Part shown: in pieces, positions 38,178-47,375 of the stretch
Numbering within the stretch: the first letter of the stretch is position 1
Layout: each line of letters starts with the position of its first letter
NCBI RefSeq assembly: GCF_013407935.1
Contig: NZ_JACBZU010000001.1
Coordinates: 434,001-498,000 of the forward strand
Direction of reading: 5' to 3'
DNA length: 64,000 bases
From: Allomuricauda sp. ARW1Y1
GTDB lineage: Bacteria; Bacteroidota; Bacteroidia; Flavobacteriales; Flavobacteriaceae
The notes under the pieces: model-generated
What the model was told of the DNA's origin: nothing
Database searches by the model: none
Seen by the model: the letters and a program-made list of their open reading frames with translations, nothing else
Made by a program: the position numbers and the translations under genes

Positions 38178-38400
38178 TACCACTCCATCTGCACAAATGA
38201 ACGGTTGGGTCCATTTGGAGGTTAAGCATTGTGAGGGCTTAACAGTTTAGTTGAACCGCTAAAATAGGATATGGTAAGTGGGGTATTAAGTTTTTGTTGT
38301 GAAAGGTTGAATTTGCGACGTTGAATGCCTAAAAAATGTTGTTGTTGGTCGATGAACCATTAAAAAACAATAGGGTTCAAGGCTTAAATACTAAACTGTT

Positions 38401-38598
38401 TTAGGACTTGGATTCTTTGCTTTCGCCTTCCAACTTATCGTCTTCCTTGGTAGCGTCCTTGAATTCTTTAATCCCACTTCCCAAGCCTCTCATCAACTCT
38501 GGAATCTTTCTGCCTCCAAAAAGCAAAACCACCACGGCAACGATCAATACAATCTGCCAAGGGCCTAACATACCAAGAAATATTGTTTGAGCAATCAT
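38401..38598 (-). CDS. tatA: Twin-arginine translocase subunit TatA/E
   Basis: 65 residues with one N-terminal membrane helix (about 8-26), the hinge and start of the amphipathic helix [17 protein letters not shown] (with the conserved FG and P), and a charged tail. It forms part of the pore that exports folded proteins. The length and pattern are typical of small TatA/E proteins in Bacteroidota. No tatC is adjacent, so tatC must lie elsewhere. It follows the M23 peptidase region divergently. Confidence 0.92.
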   Translation of the reverse strand: MIAQTIFLGMLGPWQIVLIVAVVVLLFGGRKIPELMRGLGSGIKEFKDATKEDDKLEGESKESKS

Positions 38599-38710
38599 AT
38601 CTACAAAAGCTTTAATTTAGAAATGTAAAAGTACTAAAAAGATGCGGAAGAGTGTGATCGATTAACTAAAATTAGCATTTGGGAATGATTTTTAGGAACT
38701 TAAGCAACCT

Positions 38711-38726
38711 AGCTTTTTAAAAAGCT
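38711..38726. repeat. Perfect 16-bp palindrome upstream of the M23 peptidase gene
   Basis: AGCTTTTTAAAAAGCT is a perfect palindrome lying 26 bases upstream of the -7 box, in the -33 to -50 zone of that promoter. It could be an operator or a weak bidirectional terminator between divergent genes. Confidence 0.4.
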
Positions 38727-38751
38727 TAACATCCATATTAAATTGTAAGAC

Positions 38752-38759
38752 TATCTTTG
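38752..38759 (+). promoter_or_regulatory. Promoter -7 box (TATCTTTG) directly before the peptidase ATG
   Basis: Matches TAnnTTTG and ends only 6 bases before the ATG at 38766, so the transcript would be leaderless or nearly so. An in-frame TTG at 38757 lies within the box and is rejected as a start. Confidence 0.5.
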
Positions 38760-38765
38760 TTGATT

Positions 38766-39635
38766 ATGGCAAAGGACAAAAAGAAAAGAAAAGAGATCAG
38801 GCGTAAGCTGCTGCACAAGTACCGGTTGGTGATCTTGAATGAAAGCACCTTTGAGGAAAAGATATCCTTTAAGCTGAACCGGTTGAACGTTTTTGTGACC
38901 GGCACCCTTTTCATTATTGTACTGATTGGAGTCACCACATTGATCATTGCCTTTACCCCACTACGAGAATACATTCCAGGTTACTCATCCACCAAATTGA
39001 AGCGACAGGCCACGGAGCTTACCTATAAAACGGACTCTTTGGTCACTGTGCTCAATTATACCAACAGGTATTTGGATAACGTTCGGAAAGTATTACGAGG
39101 GGATATCGAAAACAATCAGACTAACCGAGACTCCCTTTTTGAACAATATAAGTTAGATCCAGCATCGGTAGATCTCACCCCAATACGGGAAGATCTGCTC
39201 TTAAGGGAAGAGGTGGAACTGGAAGACAAATACAATCTTTTTGAGCGAGACATCGAGAACTTGGGTACGCTTTTCTTTTCGCCGGTCAATGGCACCCTGT
39301 CCCAAGGGTTTGATCAAAAGACAAAGCATTATGCAGTGGATTTAGTGGCACCTAGGGACACTCCTGTCAAGGCAATCGCCGACGGTACCGTATTGTTTGC
39401 AGAGTGGACCACCGAAACAGGATATGTCATTATCATTGAGCACCAAGAAGGAATTACCTCCGTTTACAAACACAATGGCTCTTTGAGCAAGTCCCAAGGA
39501 GATTTAGTAAGAGCTGGAGAAGTGATTGCATCCATCGGAAATACGGGGGAACTCACCACAGGCCCACATCTTCACTTTGAACTCTGGAGAAAAGGCAAAC
39601 CGGTAGATCCACAGAACTATATTGATTTTAACTAA
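38766..39635 (+). CDS. M23 family metallopeptidase (murein endopeptidase-like)
   Basis: 289 residues. A basic cytoplasmic N-terminus (MAKDKKKRKEIRRKLLHKYR), one membrane helix at about 44-68 and a periplasmic coiled-coil linker are followed by a LytM/M23 domain from about 170. The metal ligands are visible: HYAVD (first His and Asp), the KHNG position, and HLHFE (GPHLHFELW). All usual catalytic positions appear intact, so it is probably an active peptidoglycan endopeptidase. The stop overlaps the GH3-family ATG (TAATG), linking the two in translation. Confidence 0.92.
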   Translation: MAKDKKKRKEIRRKLLHKYRLVILNESTFEEKISFKLNRLNVFVTGTLFIIVLIGVTTLIIAFTPLREYIPGYSSTKLKRQATELTYKTDSLVTVLNYTNRYLDNVRKVLRGDIENNQTNRDSLFEQYKLDPASVDLTPIREDLLLREEVELEDKYNLFERDIENLGTLFFSPVNGTLSQGFDQKTKHYAVDLVAPRDTPVKAIADGTVLFAEWTTETGYVIIIEHQEGITSVYKHNGSLSKSQGDLVRAGEVIASIGNTGELTTGPHLHFELWRKGKPVDPQNYIDFN

Positions 39636-41134
39636 TGTCCTTAAAAGCATTTGCAGCCAAAATATTTGCCAACCGGATAGCGAAAAAGACGAACAAGTGG
39701 GTAAACCGCCCGGTGCACACCCAGCAGAAAGTCTTTAATGAATTGGTGGCCAAGGGAAAACAGACCCTTTTTGGCAAGGACCATCACTTTGATTCCATCA
39801 ATTCACATCAGGACTTTGTGGAACGCGTCCCGATCAGGGATTACGAAGACCTGAAAGGGTATGTTCAACAGATCATAGATGGCAAGACAGATGTGCTTTG
39901 GCCGGGTAAGCCCATTTATTTTGCCAAAACATCTGGCACCACCTCCGGAGCCAAATACATTCCCATCACCAAACCGTCCATTAAGAATCAAGTAGAAGCC
40001 TCAAGGAATGCCATTTTGAATTATATCCATGAAACAGGGAACGCCGATTTTGTGGATGGGAGGATGATTTTTTTGCAGGGAAGTCCAGAGTTGGAGGAAA
40101 AAAACGGTATCAAATTGGGACGTCTTTCGGGCATCTCGGCCCATTATGTGCCCAACTACCTTCAAAAAAACCGATTGCCCAGCTGGGAAACCAATTGTAT
40201 CGAAGATTGGGAGACCAAAGTGGAAAAAATTGTTGAGGAGACCCAAAACGAGAATATGACTGTAATCGCAGGCATTCCCTCTTGGGTACAGATGTATTTT
40301 GAAAAGCTGAACTCCAAGACGGGAAAAAAAGTAGGGGAGCTTTTTAAGGAATTCCAACTTTTTATTTATGGCGGGGTGAATTACGAGCCTTACCGGGCCA
40401 AGTTTGAAAACTTGATTGGAAGAAAAGTAGACAGTATCGAACTCTTTCCCGCAAGCGAAGGATTTTTTGCCTATCAAAATTCCCAAAAGGAAAAAGGGAT
40501 GCTCTTGTTGCTCGATGCGGGTATTTTTTATGAGTTTGTAAGAGCCGACGAATTTTTTGATGAACAGCCCAAGAGACTGACCATTGCGGATGTGGAATTG
40601 GATGTGGATTATGCCATGGTGATTTCTACCAATGCAGGGCTATGGGCCTACAATCTGGGGGATACCGTTCGGTTTATTTCAAAAGACCCCTATAAAATTG
40701 TGGTTTCTGGACGTATCAAACACTTTATCTCTGCCTTCGGGGAGCACGTAATCGCCAAGGAAGTGGAAGAAGCCTTGCGGTTGGCCGTGGAGCAGACCGA
40801 TGCCCTTGTAAATGAATTTACCGTTGCCCCACAAACCGACCCCGAGGAAGGAGAGCTGCCCTATCACGAATGGTTTATCGAATTTGAGAGGGAGCCATCT
40901 GACCAAGAAAAGTTTGCTTCCATTATCGAAGAAAGCATGAAACAGCAGAACAGTTATTATTTTGATTTGATTGACGGCCATATTCTTCAACCTTTGAAAA
41001 TAAGAAGCATCAGCACCAACGGCTTTCAAGATTATATGAAATCCATTGGAAAGCTTGGAGGTCAGAATAAGGTACAGCGGCTTGCGAACGACCGAAAAGT
41101 GGCCGATGGACTTCAGCCATTTAAAATTAGTTAA
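39635..41134 (+). CDS. GH3 auxin-responsive-promoter family protein (acyl-adenylating enzyme-like)
   Basis: 499 residues of the GH3 family, whose plant members make amino acid conjugates of plant hormones through acyl-adenylate intermediates. The substrate of the bacterial members is not established. The adenylation motif YFAKTSGTTSGAKYIPIT (about 110-127) is the ANL-type phosphate-binding loop. Later motifs SIELFPASEGFFAYQ and YNLGDTVRFISKDPYKIVVSGR match family signatures. Length is normal. It is coupled to the M23 peptidase gene by a one-base overlap and followed 50 bases later by an unknown conserved gene. Confidence 0.9.
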   Translation: MSLKAFAAKIFANRIAKKTNKWVNRPVHTQQKVFNELVAKGKQTLFGKDHHFDSINSHQDFVERVPIRDYEDLKGYVQQIIDGKTDVLWPGKPIYFAKTSGTTSGAKYIPITKPSIKNQVEASRNAILNYIHETGNADFVDGRMIFLQGSPELEEKNGIKLGRLSGISAHYVPNYLQKNRLPSWETNCIEDWETKVEKIVEETQNENMTVIAGIPSWVQMYFEKLNSKTGKKVGELFKEFQLFIYGGVNYEPYRAKFENLIGRKVDSIELFPASEGFFAYQNSQKEKGMLLLLDAGIFYEFVRADEFFDEQPKRLTIADVELDVDYAMVISTNAGLWAYNLGDTVRFISKDPYKIVVSGRIKHFISAFGEHVIAKEVEEALRLAVEQTDALVNEFTVAPQTDPEEGELPYHEWFIEFEREPSDQEKFASIIEESMKQQNSYYFDLIDGHILQPLKIRSISTNGFQDYMKSIGKLGGQNKVQRLANDRKVADGLQPFKIS

Positions 41135-41167
41135 GTTATAAGGGCTTATCTTTCATAGGAATTCACT

Positions 41168-41175
41168 TATTTTTG
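41168..41175 (+). promoter_or_regulatory. Promoter -7 box (TATTTTTG) close to the following ATG
   Basis: Matches TAnnTTTG and ends 9 bases before the ATG at 41185, so the leader would be only a few bases. No TTG is seen at -33. Confidence 0.5.
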
Positions 41176-41184
41176 CCAGAAGTT

Positions 41185-42873
41185 ATGATGGCAACAGAAG
41201 TAAAACAGACCACTAGGGCGCAGGAGTCCACCAACGCAATCGAACGGTTGTACATCACCATGCGCCATTTGCTCAACAGGGGATTCTACAAACCCTCCGG
41301 CGTTTCCGGTAATGCTTTGCGGACCGCTTTATTGTTGCTTAGGCCGGAAATTTATGGCACCATTGCCGACGATAAGGCAGAGTTGAACGGTTTGATTTAC
41401 GTGTTGGAACGACTTCCCGAAGGCATCGAGGAATGTCGCTTCATCAACCTCACCTCCGATGAAGGTTTTGCCAAATCACATCTAAAACCAATTGTTCCTC
41501 CCAAACGGAGAAGGAATTGTTATCGTATTGATGACGAGCAGATGAACGTGGAGATTACCCGTGGGAGAAGTGATATTTATGATATTTTGACCCACTTGAC
41601 CTTCTTGTTCATCGAATCCGGAAAAATATGCAGAAGGGTATTGGTAGACGATGGGACCTCGACCATAAGGGACTGGGACAAGCTTACGGAATTTGTGCTA
41701 TCGGAAGAAAAGACCTCCGAACAACGTGAGGTGGCATTGATTCACTGCGCCAACATCTTGAGCAGGACCTTTGATGAGGTAGTGGAAATACAAAACAAAC
41801 TAAAGACCCCGGAAGACCCCGACCGCTTTTTGAACGTTATCCATTGGTTGGGCAAATTGGCCATCGAGGAAGAGACCACGGGCAATAAAAGGACCATTAC
41901 CTTCAGCCCCTTGTTGCGGGAGCGATTGGGGCACCATATCCATGGTGAAAAATGGGCAGATAGAATCAAGGCCACGCTGAAAAACCATAATCTGCTGCAC
42001 AGGCCACTTCATATCATCAGTGCCAATATGCACAGTGTGATGAATTCCTTGTTTGCCAAAAAAGCATTGGCAGATGAATTCCCGGATAACGACTCCTTGG
42101 AAATTTATAAGGCACTGAGCTCGGATAAAAACAAGTCTCTCAATAAAAAGGTCAAAAACCATGCACTGAGCAATGGTATGATTATGTTGGAGGATGAATC
42201 CGGAGCGAATATCGATGTACAGATTTTTGACACGGCCAAGTTCGGAAACGGCAGCTGTTGTTACACACTCCCAAATGATATCGCAAAGGATGAAAAACCC
42301 GTTATCTTTGTGATGGACTATGCCTTTGGCGAGCAGGCTTATGAGACCATAGACGAACTTTTAAAGCCAATGGAAGAAGGCCAACAAAAAACATTTTTAA
42401 ATGTGGATTCAGTTTCCATCATGGGAAAAGCCGGTATTTTGGAAGGGGGCAAGGGAGATATTATGATTCCCTCGGCGCATATTTTTGAAGGAACCGCCGA
42501 CAATTATCCCTTCGAGAATGAACTGAAAGGTTCCGATTTTGAAGGACATGGATTAAAGGTAACGGAAGGAACTATGGTGACCGTTTTGGGAACATCCTTG
42601 CAAAACAGGGATATTCTCCAGTTTTTTCATGAGTCTACATGGAACGTTATCGGCTTGGAGATGGAAGGGGTGCATTACCAAAAGGCGATACAATCGGCAT
42701 CCCAAATTCGAAAGAGCATTAAAAAGGAGGTTAAGGTAAGATACGCATACTATGCCTCGGACAATCCATTGGAGACAGGGAGCACATTGGCTTCAGGAGG
42801 TTTGGGAACAACAGGGGTGAAACCCACGTATTTGATTACGGACAAAATTTTACAACAAATATTCAATTCATAA
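41185..42873 (+). CDS. Large conserved Bacteroidota protein of unknown function (DUF6909-like), nucleoside-phosphorylase-like C-terminus
   Basis: 562 residues from the ATG at 41185 (an in-frame TTG at 41173 lies in the promoter). No signal peptide or membrane helix. The N-terminal 280 residues are mostly helical and unfamiliar, with a conserved block SDIYDILTHLTFLFIE. The C-terminal 250 residues look like the nucleoside phosphorylase/nucleosidase fold: IMGKAGILEGGKGDIMIP and a later GLEMEGVHYQKA, which mirrors the VEMEgaa motif that contacts the ribose in that superfamily. I recall the label DUF6909 but cannot verify it. It sits 3 bases before the chain-length gene, so it may be expressed with the polysaccharide locus. 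The function is unknown. Confidence 0.78.
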   Translation: MMATEVKQTTRAQESTNAIERLYITMRHLLNRGFYKPSGVSGNALRTALLLLRPEIYGTIADDKAELNGLIYVLERLPEGIEECRFINLTSDEGFAKSHLKPIVPPKRRRNCYRIDDEQMNVEITRGRSDIYDILTHLTFLFIESGKICRRVLVDDGTSTIRDWDKLTEFVLSEEKTSEQREVALIHCANILSRTFDEVVEIQNKLKTPEDPDRFLNVIHWLGKLAIEEETTGNKRTITFSPLLRERLGHHIHGEKWADRIKATLKNHNLLHRPLHIISANMHSVMNSLFAKKALADEFPDNDSLEIYKALSSDKNKSLNKKVKNHALSNGMIMLEDESGANIDVQIFDTAKFGNGSCCYTLPNDIAKDEKPVIFVMDYAFGEQAYETIDELLKPMEEGQQKTFLNVDSVSIMGKAGILEGGKGDIMIPSAHIFEGTADNYPFENELKGSDFEGHGLKVTEGTMVTVLGTSLQNRDILQFFHESTWNVIGLEMEGVHYQKAIQSASQIRKSIKKEVKVRYAYYASDNPLETGSTLASGGLGTTGVKPTYLITDKILQQIFNS

Positions 42874-42876
42874 GGC

Positions 42877-43926
42877 ATGGCAGACCAACCGGTACAACAG
42901 AACAATTCGGATGAAATAGATTTGGGACAATTGTTCCAAATGATAGGAAGGGGCTTTCAAAAGTTCTTCAATTTCATCGCAAGTATATTCAAGAGCGTTT
43001 TCCACTTGATTATGTTGTTTCTATTATTTGTTCAAAAGAACATCATTGTAATCGGAGCAGCAATAATTATAGGTGGTGTTGGAGGCTTTATTCTGGATAA
43101 AATCACACCAGAAAAATATATTTCCCGAATGGTTGTGGAACCCAACTTCAACAGTGTCCAACAATTGTACAACAATATTGCCTTTTACAACGATTTGGCG
43201 AAGGCTCAAGATTCAGTTGCACTAGCCACGGCATTGAATATTACCGAACATGAGGCTGCCAGTATCAAAGAAATTTTCACGGATTCCTATTCGGACGAGA
43301 ACCAGAAGATAAAACTTTTTGACCAATTCATAAAAGAGTTGGACACCACTACAATTAAAGCAATTGACTACGAAAATTATTTGCAGAACTTCAATTCCAT
43401 GGATGCTAGGTTCCACCAGATATCATTGATTAGCACGGATAATAGAGTGGCCAAAAAAGCGCAACCGGCCATTATCAATTCGATTTCTGTAAACCAGTAT
43501 TTTAAGTTACAAAAACGTATTAATGATGAAAACCTAGACCTTCAGGAAGAAATATATAGAAATCAGTTGGCCGAAATAGATTCACTACAAAGTTTGTACA
43601 GAACAGTTATGGTGAAGGAGGCTGATAAGCCAATGCAGGGTACCAACATCAATTTAGCAGAAACAGGAGAATCAAGGGGCCGAGAACTTGCCCTAGTGCA
43701 GGAAAAGGATGTGCTGAAGGAGAAGCTGGTAGAACTGAACGAGGAACGGGCCAACAAATCGACCATTATCAATGTAATTAGCGACTTCCCAACAAGGGGC
43801 GTGGAATTAAAGGGAATTTGGAACAGCTATAAATTTAAACTCCCAGCATTGTTGCTAATTTTGGTCCTTGGGGTTTTAGCTTTGCTTGAACTAAACAGAT
43901 ACCTTAAAACGTATAATCAAAAGTAA
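42877..43926 (+). CDS. Wzz-like polysaccharide chain-length regulator
   Basis: 349 residues with the membrane topology of Wzz/chain-length determinants. There is an N-terminal hydrophobic region (about 27-75, two helices or one helix after an amphipathic start), a large soluble, helical periplasmic part (about 80-315) and a C-terminal helix (about 318-342, LPALLLILVLGVLALLEL). It starts the run of polysaccharide genes, 42 bases before rfbD, and is the usual partner of a Wzy polymerase. Sequence identity to characterised Wzz proteins is low, so the assignment rests on topology and neighbours. Confidence 0.8.
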   Translation: MADQPVQQNNSDEIDLGQLFQMIGRGFQKFFNFIASIFKSVFHLIMLFLLFVQKNIIVIGAAIIIGGVGGFILDKITPEKYISRMVVEPNFNSVQQLYNNIAFYNDLAKAQDSVALATALNITEHEAASIKEIFTDSYSDENQKIKLFDQFIKELDTTTIKAIDYENYLQNFNSMDARFHQISLISTDNRVAKKAQPAIINSISVNQYFKLQKRINDENLDLQEEIYRNQLAEIDSLQSLYRTVMVKEADKPMQGTNINLAETGESRGRELALVQEKDVLKEKLVELNEERANKSTIINVISDFPTRGVELKGIWNSYKFKLPALLLILVLGVLALLELNRYLKTYNQK

Positions 43927-43968
43927 GGAGCAAAAGTGTTTTTTTGGTCACCAATAAAATGAGAGATA

Positions 43969-44745
43969 ATGGTTAGCGTTTTAGTAACCGGTTCCAAAGG
44001 GCAACTCGGACTTACTTTTCAAGACCTAACCCTCGATTTCCCAGAAGTTTCCTTTGATTTCAAAGCTTCAAAAGAACTTGATATAACACAAAGAGACCAA
44101 ATCGCTGAAGCTTTTAGAAAAGGAAACTACAACTTTTGTATCAACTGTGCTGCCTTTACCAACGTGGAGGCCGCGGAAAGTAACGCTGAAGAAGCTTTTA
44201 AGGTCAATGCGGAAGCTGTGGAAGATTTGGCTCAGATTTGTAAGCAGCATGGCGTGGTTTTGATCCATATATCAACCGACTATGTTTTTGATGGGGAAAA
44301 GAAGGATGCTTACACCGTGAAAGACAACCCCAATCCGATAAATGAGTATGGTAAATCCAAACTGGCGGGAGAAACATTGATTCAGGAATGGCACCCCGAA
44401 CATTACATTGTCCGCACGTCTTGGTTGTACAGCAAAAGACATGGACACAACTTTTATAAAACCATCCTTAAAAAAGCGCAGGCGGGGGAGGAACTACATA
44501 TCACAGATGCCCAAAGGGGCTGCCCAACCAATTCGGAGGCATTGGCCCATTTTATTTTGAACGAAATTGTATTGGGCAATAAGCCCTTTGGAATCTATCA
44601 CTTCGCAGATGGTGACCCGATGACTTGGTATGCATTTGCAGAGCAGATACTTCAAGAAAATGGTTTGATTGAAACCGCCAAACTTGTTTTGGACACGAAT
44701 TATCGTACTTTAGCAAAGAGACCTAAAAATAGTGTTCTCCGTTAA
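43969..44745 (+). CDS. rfbD: dTDP-4-dehydrorhamnose reductase
   Basis: Last step of dTDP-L-rhamnose synthesis (NADPH-dependent). 258 residues, somewhat short, but the usual conserved C-terminal RPKNSVL motif is present and nothing is missing. NAD(P) motif GSKGQLG at 8-14, the substrate motif STDYVFDG (about 102-109), and the catalytic YGKSKLAGE (about 126-134). It is the first of rfbD-rfbB-rfbA-rfbC, all on one strand with small gaps or ATGA overlaps. Confidence 0.95.
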   Translation: MVSVLVTGSKGQLGLTFQDLTLDFPEVSFDFKASKELDITQRDQIAEAFRKGNYNFCINCAAFTNVEAAESNAEEAFKVNAEAVEDLAQICKQHGVVLIHISTDYVFDGEKKDAYTVKDNPNPINEYGKSKLAGETLIQEWHPEHYIVRTSWLYSKRHGHNFYKTILKKAQAGEELHITDAQRGCPTNSEALAHFILNEIVLGNKPFGIYHFADGDPMTWYAFAEQILQENGLIETAKLVLDTNYRTLAKRPKNSVLR

Positions 44746-44781
44746 CCTAACCATTAACAAAAAGATAAGGGGACTACTGGT

Positions 44782-45852
44782 ATGGAAAAGCAGACTCCCA
44801 AAAAAATTTTAATCACAGGAGGGGCGGGATTTATTGGTTCCCATGTGGTGAGAAGATTTGTTTCCCGATATAATAACTACACGATTTATAATCTGGACGC
44901 ACTCACATATGCGGGAAATTTAGAAAACCTAATAGATGTAGAGGACGCTCCCAACTACCAATTTATCAAGGGAGACATCACAGATTCCGAGTTCATCAAC
45001 GAACTATTTTCCAAATATAAGTTTGATGGGGTGATTCATTTGGCAGCGGAATCCCATGTGGATCGGTCCATTTCCGACCCTATGTCCTTTGTACGCACAA
45101 ACGTTTTGGGAACCGTCAATTTATTGAATGCCTCCCTGTCGTTGGCACGCAACAACAAGGACTTTCTATTTTATCATATCAGTACCGATGAGGTTTTCGG
45201 AAGTCTGGGAGAAAATGGCTTTTTTACGGAAGAAACGGCCTATGATCCAAATTCGCCCTATTCTGCATCCAAGGCGAGTTCTGATCATTTTGTAAGAGCA
45301 TACGGCGAAACCTACGGACTGCCTTATGTGGTTTCCAATTGCTCCAACAATTACGGGCCCAATCAGTTCCCAGAAAAATTGATTCCCTTGTTCATTCACA
45401 ATATCATACAGAATAAGACGTTGCCCGTGTATGGTGATGGAAATTATACCCGCGATTGGCTATTTGTAAAAGATCACGCTAGGGCCATCGACCTTATTTT
45501 TCATGGAGGAGAAAAAGGGGAAACCTACAATGTTGGAGGTTTTAATGAATGGAAAAATATAGATTTGACAAGATTGTTGTGCGGATTGCTGGACGAAAAA
45601 TTGCACAGGGAGGAAGGAACATCGGCCAAATTGATAACCTTTGTCAAAGACCGCCCAGGTCATGATGTAAGGTATGCCATAGATGCCTCTAAAATCAATC
45701 GAAATTTAGGTTGGGAGCCCTCCGTCACCTTTGAGGAGGGGTTAAAAGAGACAATAGATTGGTATTTTGATAACCAACAATGGCTGGACCATGTGACATC
45801 CGGGGATTATCGAGAATATTACCAAAAACAATATCAAGAACACAACTCATGA
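44782..45852 (+). CDS. rfbB: dTDP-glucose 4,6-dehydratase
   Basis: Converts dTDP-glucose to dTDP-4-keto-6-deoxyglucose. 356 residues. NAD motif GGAGFIGSH (13-21), the TDE triad part at 135-137 in HISTDEVFG, and the Y160-K164 pair in [10 protein letters not shown]. The [11 protein letters not shown] motif and C-terminal [10 protein letters not shown] are typical. The stop codon overlaps the rfbA start (ATGA at 45849-45852). Part of the rhamnose set. Confidence 0.97.
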   Translation: MEKQTPKKILITGGAGFIGSHVVRRFVSRYNNYTIYNLDALTYAGNLENLIDVEDAPNYQFIKGDITDSEFINELFSKYKFDGVIHLAAESHVDRSISDPMSFVRTNVLGTVNLLNASLSLARNNKDFLFYHISTDEVFGSLGENGFFTEETAYDPNSPYSASKASSDHFVRAYGETYGLPYVVSNCSNNYGPNQFPEKLIPLFIHNIIQNKTLPVYGDGNYTRDWLFVKDHARAIDLIFHGGEKGETYNVGGFNEWKNIDLTRLLCGLLDEKLHREEGTSAKLITFVKDRPGHDVRYAIDASKINRNLGWEPSVTFEEGLKETIDWYFDNQQWLDHVTSGDYREYYQKQYQEHNS

Positions 45853-46718
45853 AGGGAATCATCTTGGCAGGGGGAACGGGAAGTAGATTGCATCCACTGA
45901 CTTTATCTGTGAGCAAGCAGTTGATGCCTATCTACGATAAGCCGATGATTTACTACCCATTGTCCACCTTAATGTATGCTGGCATTAGGGACATATTGAT
46001 TATTTCCACTCCCAAAGACCTACCTTTATTCAAAGATTTATTGGGCGACGGCACCCAGTACGGGTGTTCGTTTGTTTATGAGGTTCAAGAGGCACCTAAT
46101 GGGTTGGCGGAAGCTTTTATCATTGGAGAAGACTTTATAGGAACGGATGAGGTAGCCCTTGTTTTAGGGGACAACATTTTTTATGGGTCTGGGCTATCAG
46201 ATCTGATGCAAAAAAACAATGACCCGGAGGGTGGCATCATCTACGCATACCGGGTAAATGACCCCGAGCGGTATGGAGTGGTGACTTTTGATGAAGAGGG
46301 CAAGGCCATCAGCATAGAGGAAAAACCCAAAGAACCCAAATCCAACTATGTGGTGCCCGGAATCTATTTTTACGACAATGAAGTCGTTTCCATAGCCAAA
46401 AACATACAACCGAGTACTAGGGGTGAGTTGGAGATTACCGATGTAAACCGTGCTTATTTGGAAAAGGGGAAGCTCAGAGTCAGTATTCTGGACAGGGGTA
46501 CCGCTTGGTTGGATACAGGAACTTTCCAGGCACTCTTGCAAGCCTCCCAGTTTATCGAAGTAATCGAGGAGCGGCAAGGACTCGTTGTGGGCTCTATTGA
46601 AGCGGCAGCTTTTGAGATGGGATATATTGACAAAACCCAATTTAAAACGTTGGTGGAGCCTTTGATGAAAAGTGGTTATGGAATAAGATTAATGGGAATT
46701 TTGAATAAAAACCTATGA
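45849..46718 (+). CDS. rfbA: Glucose-1-phosphate thymidylyltransferase
   Basis: Makes dTDP-glucose from glucose-1-phosphate and dTTP. 289 residues from the ATG at 45849 ([18 protein letters not shown]), the family's usual start and length. Motifs [11 protein letters not shown] at about 7-17, [16 protein letters not shown] and the product-site block GTAWLDTGT match RmlA. An earlier in-frame start at 45780 lies inside rfbB and is rejected. The start overlaps the rfbB stop, and the stop overlaps rfbC (both ATGA), so the genes are translationally coupled. Confidence 0.97.
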   Translation: MKGIILAGGTGSRLHPLTLSVSKQLMPIYDKPMIYYPLSTLMYAGIRDILIISTPKDLPLFKDLLGDGTQYGCSFVYEVQEAPNGLAEAFIIGEDFIGTDEVALVLGDNIFYGSGLSDLMQKNNDPEGGIIYAYRVNDPERYGVVTFDEEGKAISIEEKPKEPKSNYVVPGIYFYDNEVVSIAKNIQPSTRGELEITDVNRAYLEKGKLRVSILDRGTAWLDTGTFQALLQASQFIEVIEERQGLVVGSIEAAAFEMGYIDKTQFKTLVEPLMKSGYGIRLMGILNKNL

Positions 46719-47266
46719 TCAAGGCAACAGAAACAAAGCTTAAAGGATGTTTTGTGTTAGAACCACAAGTATTTGAAGATGAGCGTGGTTATTTTTTTGA
46801 AAGCTATAACCATAAAGCATTTTGTAAGGCCATAGGCGAAGAGGTACATTTTGTGCAGGACAACCGATCTTTTTCGAAAAAGGGGGTTTTAAGAGGACTC
46901 CATTTTCAAAAAGGGGAACATGCCCAAGCCAAGTTGGTTACGGTGCTCTCGGGAAGAATTCAGGATGTGGTGGTGGATTTGCGTAAAGATTCTCCTACCT
47001 TTGCCCAGCATTTTTCCATAGAACTGGATGCTGCAAGTAAAAAACAGCTTTTTGTTCCAAGAGGTTTTGCTCATGGTTTTTTAACGTTGAGCGAGTCAGC
47101 AGAGGTTTTTTATAAATGTGATAATTATTATAACAAAGAGGCTGAAGGGGGCATTAAGTATGATGATTCTGTGCTAAGTGTGAAATGGATTTTAAAAGAA
47201 GATGTAATATCCACCTCACCTAAAGACAAGACATTAAATACCTTTAGTAACAATATTATTCGATAA
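46715..47266 (+). CDS. rfbC: dTDP-4-dehydrorhamnose 3,5-epimerase
   Basis: Epimerises the keto sugar before the RfbD reduction. 183 residues, cupin fold. Conserved [18 protein letters not shown], the catalytic histidine in RGLHFQ, and the [11 protein letters not shown] and [10 protein letters not shown] segments are all present. It is the last of the rhamnose genes; a hairpin and a 109-base gap separate it from pseB. Confidence 0.96.
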   Translation: MIKATETKLKGCFVLEPQVFEDERGYFFESYNHKAFCKAIGEEVHFVQDNRSFSKKGVLRGLHFQKGEHAQAKLVTVLSGRIQDVVVDLRKDSPTFAQHFSIELDAASKKQLFVPRGFAHGFLTLSESAEVFYKCDNYYNKEAEGGIKYDDSVLSVKWILKEDVISTSPKDKTLNTFSNNIIR

Positions 47267-47276
47267 GCTCGGTAGC

Positions 47277-47303
47277 AATAAAACCTAGGTTTTATTGTTT
47301 TTT
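47277..47303 (+). terminator. Palindrome with T run between rfbC and pseB
   Basis: AATAAAACCTAGGTTTTATT is a perfect 20-bp palindrome, foldable as an 8-bp stem with a CTAG loop, and is followed by GTTTTTT. It may be a partial terminator that lowers read-through from the rhamnose genes into the pse genes. Confidence 0.5.
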
Positions 47304-47375
47304 AAAATAAAAACTGTCTTTTAGACCGCAGTAAAACACTTATATTTAATACGATTGTAAACAAATCACAATTTA

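Noticed and set aside
38353..38379. TGAACC/GGTTCA inverted repeat downstream of tatA
   Set aside because: The 6-bp arms and 15-base loop without a clean T tract are too weak to call a terminator.
45780..45848. Upstream start for rfbA inside rfbB
   Set aside because: The family start [13 protein letters not shown] is at 45849 with an ATGA overlap to rfbB.
47270..47276. Possible ops/JUMPstart-like GGTAGC near pseB
   Set aside because: Only a partial match; RfaH-type elements are not expected in this phylum and no second element is present.
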